Origin: Drosophila pseudoobscura
Lineage: Eukaryota; Arthropoda; Insecta; Diptera; Drosophilidae
NCBI RefSeq assembly: GCF_009870125.1
Contig: NC_046681.1
Span: 25,442,001 to 25,506,000 of the forward strand
Length of the DNA stretch: 64,000 nucleotides
Reading direction: 5' to 3'
Shown here: positions 62,001 to 64,000 of the stretch, piece by piece
How the letters are laid out: each line of letters opens with the position of its first letter
How positions within the stretch are numbered: position 1 is the first letter of the stretch
The notes under the pieces: generated by a model
Told to the model about the DNA's origin: nothing
The model's database searches: none
The model's input: only the letters and a program-made list of their open reading frames with translations
Position numbers and translations under genes: made by a program

Positions 62001-64000
62001 TTTTACTCTTAAGATCTACCTACCCCTATCCAGATAAAAGTTGCGATATGGTCTGCTCTTTTTTCAAGAAAGATAACGTATACTCCATCTGTCGTATAGC
62101 AATCATGGGAAGAAGTTGTCTCTTGAATGTTCGGTTCTTATCAGAGACTTGTATCTTTTAACTTTAAGATCTTTGTCTAGCATTTTTATGGTATTTTTCT
62201 AGTTGTTTTTATTTGCATTTTCCTAAAATTTTTGTAGTGACATTTTTCTAGAATTTTTGTTGTATACGTTAATATTTTTCGGTATTTTTTTTCTGCTCTT
62301 AATCTTAATTCTAGTTCTTATATGTAGCTTAGATCTGTCTAATATTCTTGTGGACTTTTCTAGTATTTTCTGGTATTTCAAAGATTGGTTTTTGTTATGA
62401 CACCATATTTTGATAGTATTATTGTCCTTTTTCTAGTACTTTTCTGGTTTGTTGAAGTATTCGTTTAGCTATTTCTGGTATTTCAAATATTTGAATATTC
62501 CCCTCCGAGTGGAAAGAGTATCTAAACATTGCCTTAATGATTATTTTGAAGCTATCTTTCATTCATATTTGTTGGTTTGAGACTTGAGGTTGGCAGACAA
62601 GTCATAAATACATGCATAGACTACAGATACATACATATATAGATACAATATAGAGTCCCAGCTGCTGGGTAGTTTCCTTCTTCGGGTGCAGTGCAATGCC
62701 GCGGATGTGGATGGGGGGATTTTTTGTCTGTGGTGTGATGTGGGCGTTCGGTGACATGAATTGCGATGCAGGCCAATAATTATTATAGAATACTTTTGTA
62801 TATCAGCCAAATTTACACATGTATGTGTGCGTTCGGGCTCCCTCCATGGGAGGAGACTTCTTGTGAATGGGGCAGTGTCTCTGGCTAGAGTCTAGAGAGC
62901 TTTCAACGGATTGGACACATTTAACATGTTTGGCTGCAGTCACAGTGCTAGGTGCTGGCTAACACCCATTTGATACACTTTTCACTCCACTTCAGAGAAT
63001 GGAGAAAGAGGAACTAAACACCCGACCCACCGACGCGTCGCGCTCTTGCAATTTGCAGATGTAAATTTTCGTTTAATTAGCTCTCTAGAGACCCTTTTTT
63101 CACGGAAAACACACATCAGAAAAACTGGAGCTGAAGCTGAAACTGAAGCGGAGCCGAGTAAAAGCTACTTGTGCTGCTCCTTGGTTTATTATGCAATAAA
63201 ACTGAATACAAATATGCGCTAATTGTTGCATGTCGTCCCTCGAAACCCATTTTTCTTGTCTCTACACAATTTCCATTGCCCTCCCCCCCGGTTTGCCGAA
63301 ATTTTGAAGCCACTTTTGAACCACTTTGCCTGGCCGGCGCGCGGCGGTGGTGACGTTATGAGAGATTTGTGAGGTGCAAGTGGAGGTCCAAGACCACTCA
63401 AAAGTTGAATCAGTTTTTTTTGTATTTGTTGTCATCTCAAGTTGCATGCCGCAGAAAAGGTGTTGCTGGGGCCATAGTTGTTGCTGCTGGGCCATATATA
63501 ATACTACATAGTCGTCGATATATATATACATGTATATAGTTTGGTGGAATGGAATGCACACATCTCCTCCACGCAAAACTCACAAAATATAGAGCAGGTT
63601 TTGAACGATTTGATTGCACTCTTTGCTCGAGGATGAGTTCACGGAGTTGAACATTGATTGGGATTGGGAGATTACATGTTTATCGGATAATTCAAGGGTA
63701 ACTGAAGTCATCTATGTGATTTAACTATAAAAACATGAGGAATCAACAAACTTTCTAGGACTTTATGGCTTTACTAGCACTCATACTCAAAGAAAACACT
63801 TTGCTCATTATTTTAGAGTCTGAAAAACTTGGGAAAATGTAATTGTAATACCGCTGGACATAATACCACTCCTTATAGAGACGTATCCAAATAGAGACTA
63901 GAGTCGAGTATCAAAGCGCCGCATCAGGCACACGCATTCGCTTGAGTAGGGGAGAGAGTGGAAGGCTGAGAGCAGTTGGGATCAGGAATGTGTCCACCCA

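Larger units (their letters stand above)
49495..64000. other. No firm gene: likely intron and intergenic DNA
   Basis: About 14.5 kb without a convincing coding exon, tRNA, rRNA or transposon ORF. Composition alternates between GC-richer, microsatellite-dense blocks (49.5-57.6 kb, 58.8-59.5 kb) and AT-rich blocks (57.7-58.75 kb, 60-62.5 kb). If the gene at 48711 continues, this is its first long intron. Visible items are listed separately. The last kilobases (about 61.4-64 kb) show only simple repeats and short chance frames. Confidence 0.55.

Overview
The window is a piece of a Drosophila genome. It carries a recognisable NR4A nuclear receptor gene (Hr38/DHR38) with a roughly 27 kb first coding intron, and the non-canonical IkB kinase gene ik2 (IKK-epsilon) with five introns of 60-68 bp. 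It also shows CAAA-type start contexts, CAG/CAA-rich coding exons, abundant CA/GA/CAT microsatellites and TATCGATA (DRE) promoter elements. ik2 conceptually translates to 719 aa, close to the D. melanogaster protein (about 721 aa), and Hr38 to 1114 aa (about 1073 aa in melanogaster). This points to a moderately diverged species, possibly of the obscura group; that assignment is a guess from memory, not a measurement.

Layout. 1-2925: upstream region, GA/CT-rich candidate promoter and 5' leader of Hr38. 2926-34544 (+): Hr38, five coding exons whose splice phases all agree; the intron 3452-30632 holds no convincing gene but has several motif clusters, including three copies of CTGATGACGTC and two perfect CRE palindromes. 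34545 to about 38040: AT-rich Hr38 3' UTR. 36703-42504: a very recent direct tandem duplication of about 2.9 kb, which has doubled a RING-finger membrane protein gene (-; 38326-39123 and 41234-42031), the distal Hr38 3' UTR, and the 5' part of a putative tiny divergent gene (+; intact at 42084-42564, truncated at 39181-39639). 43024-44993 (+): an ANL-superfamily (ACSF3-like) protein with eroded catalytic motifs. 45594-48076 (-): ik2. 48711-49494 (+): start of an unidentified gene with a signal-peptide-like N-terminus and low-complexity body, divergent from ik2 across a DRE-containing intergenic region. 49495-64000: no firm gene; probably intron of that gene and/or intergenic, with simple repeats, one perfect G4-type tract and one weak candidate exon.

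The genes do not form a pathway together. Hr38 is an ecdysone/activity-responsive transcription factor, ik2 a cytoplasmic kinase acting on the cytoskeleton and caspase inhibitor, the RING protein a likely ER-membrane ubiquitin ligase, and the ANL protein probably mitochondrial. The most interesting items are the repeated CRE-containing 11-mer in the Hr38 intron, the fresh duplication with four amino-acid-changing and no silent differences in the RING gene, the possible 39-codon divergent gene, and the probable pseudo-enzyme.
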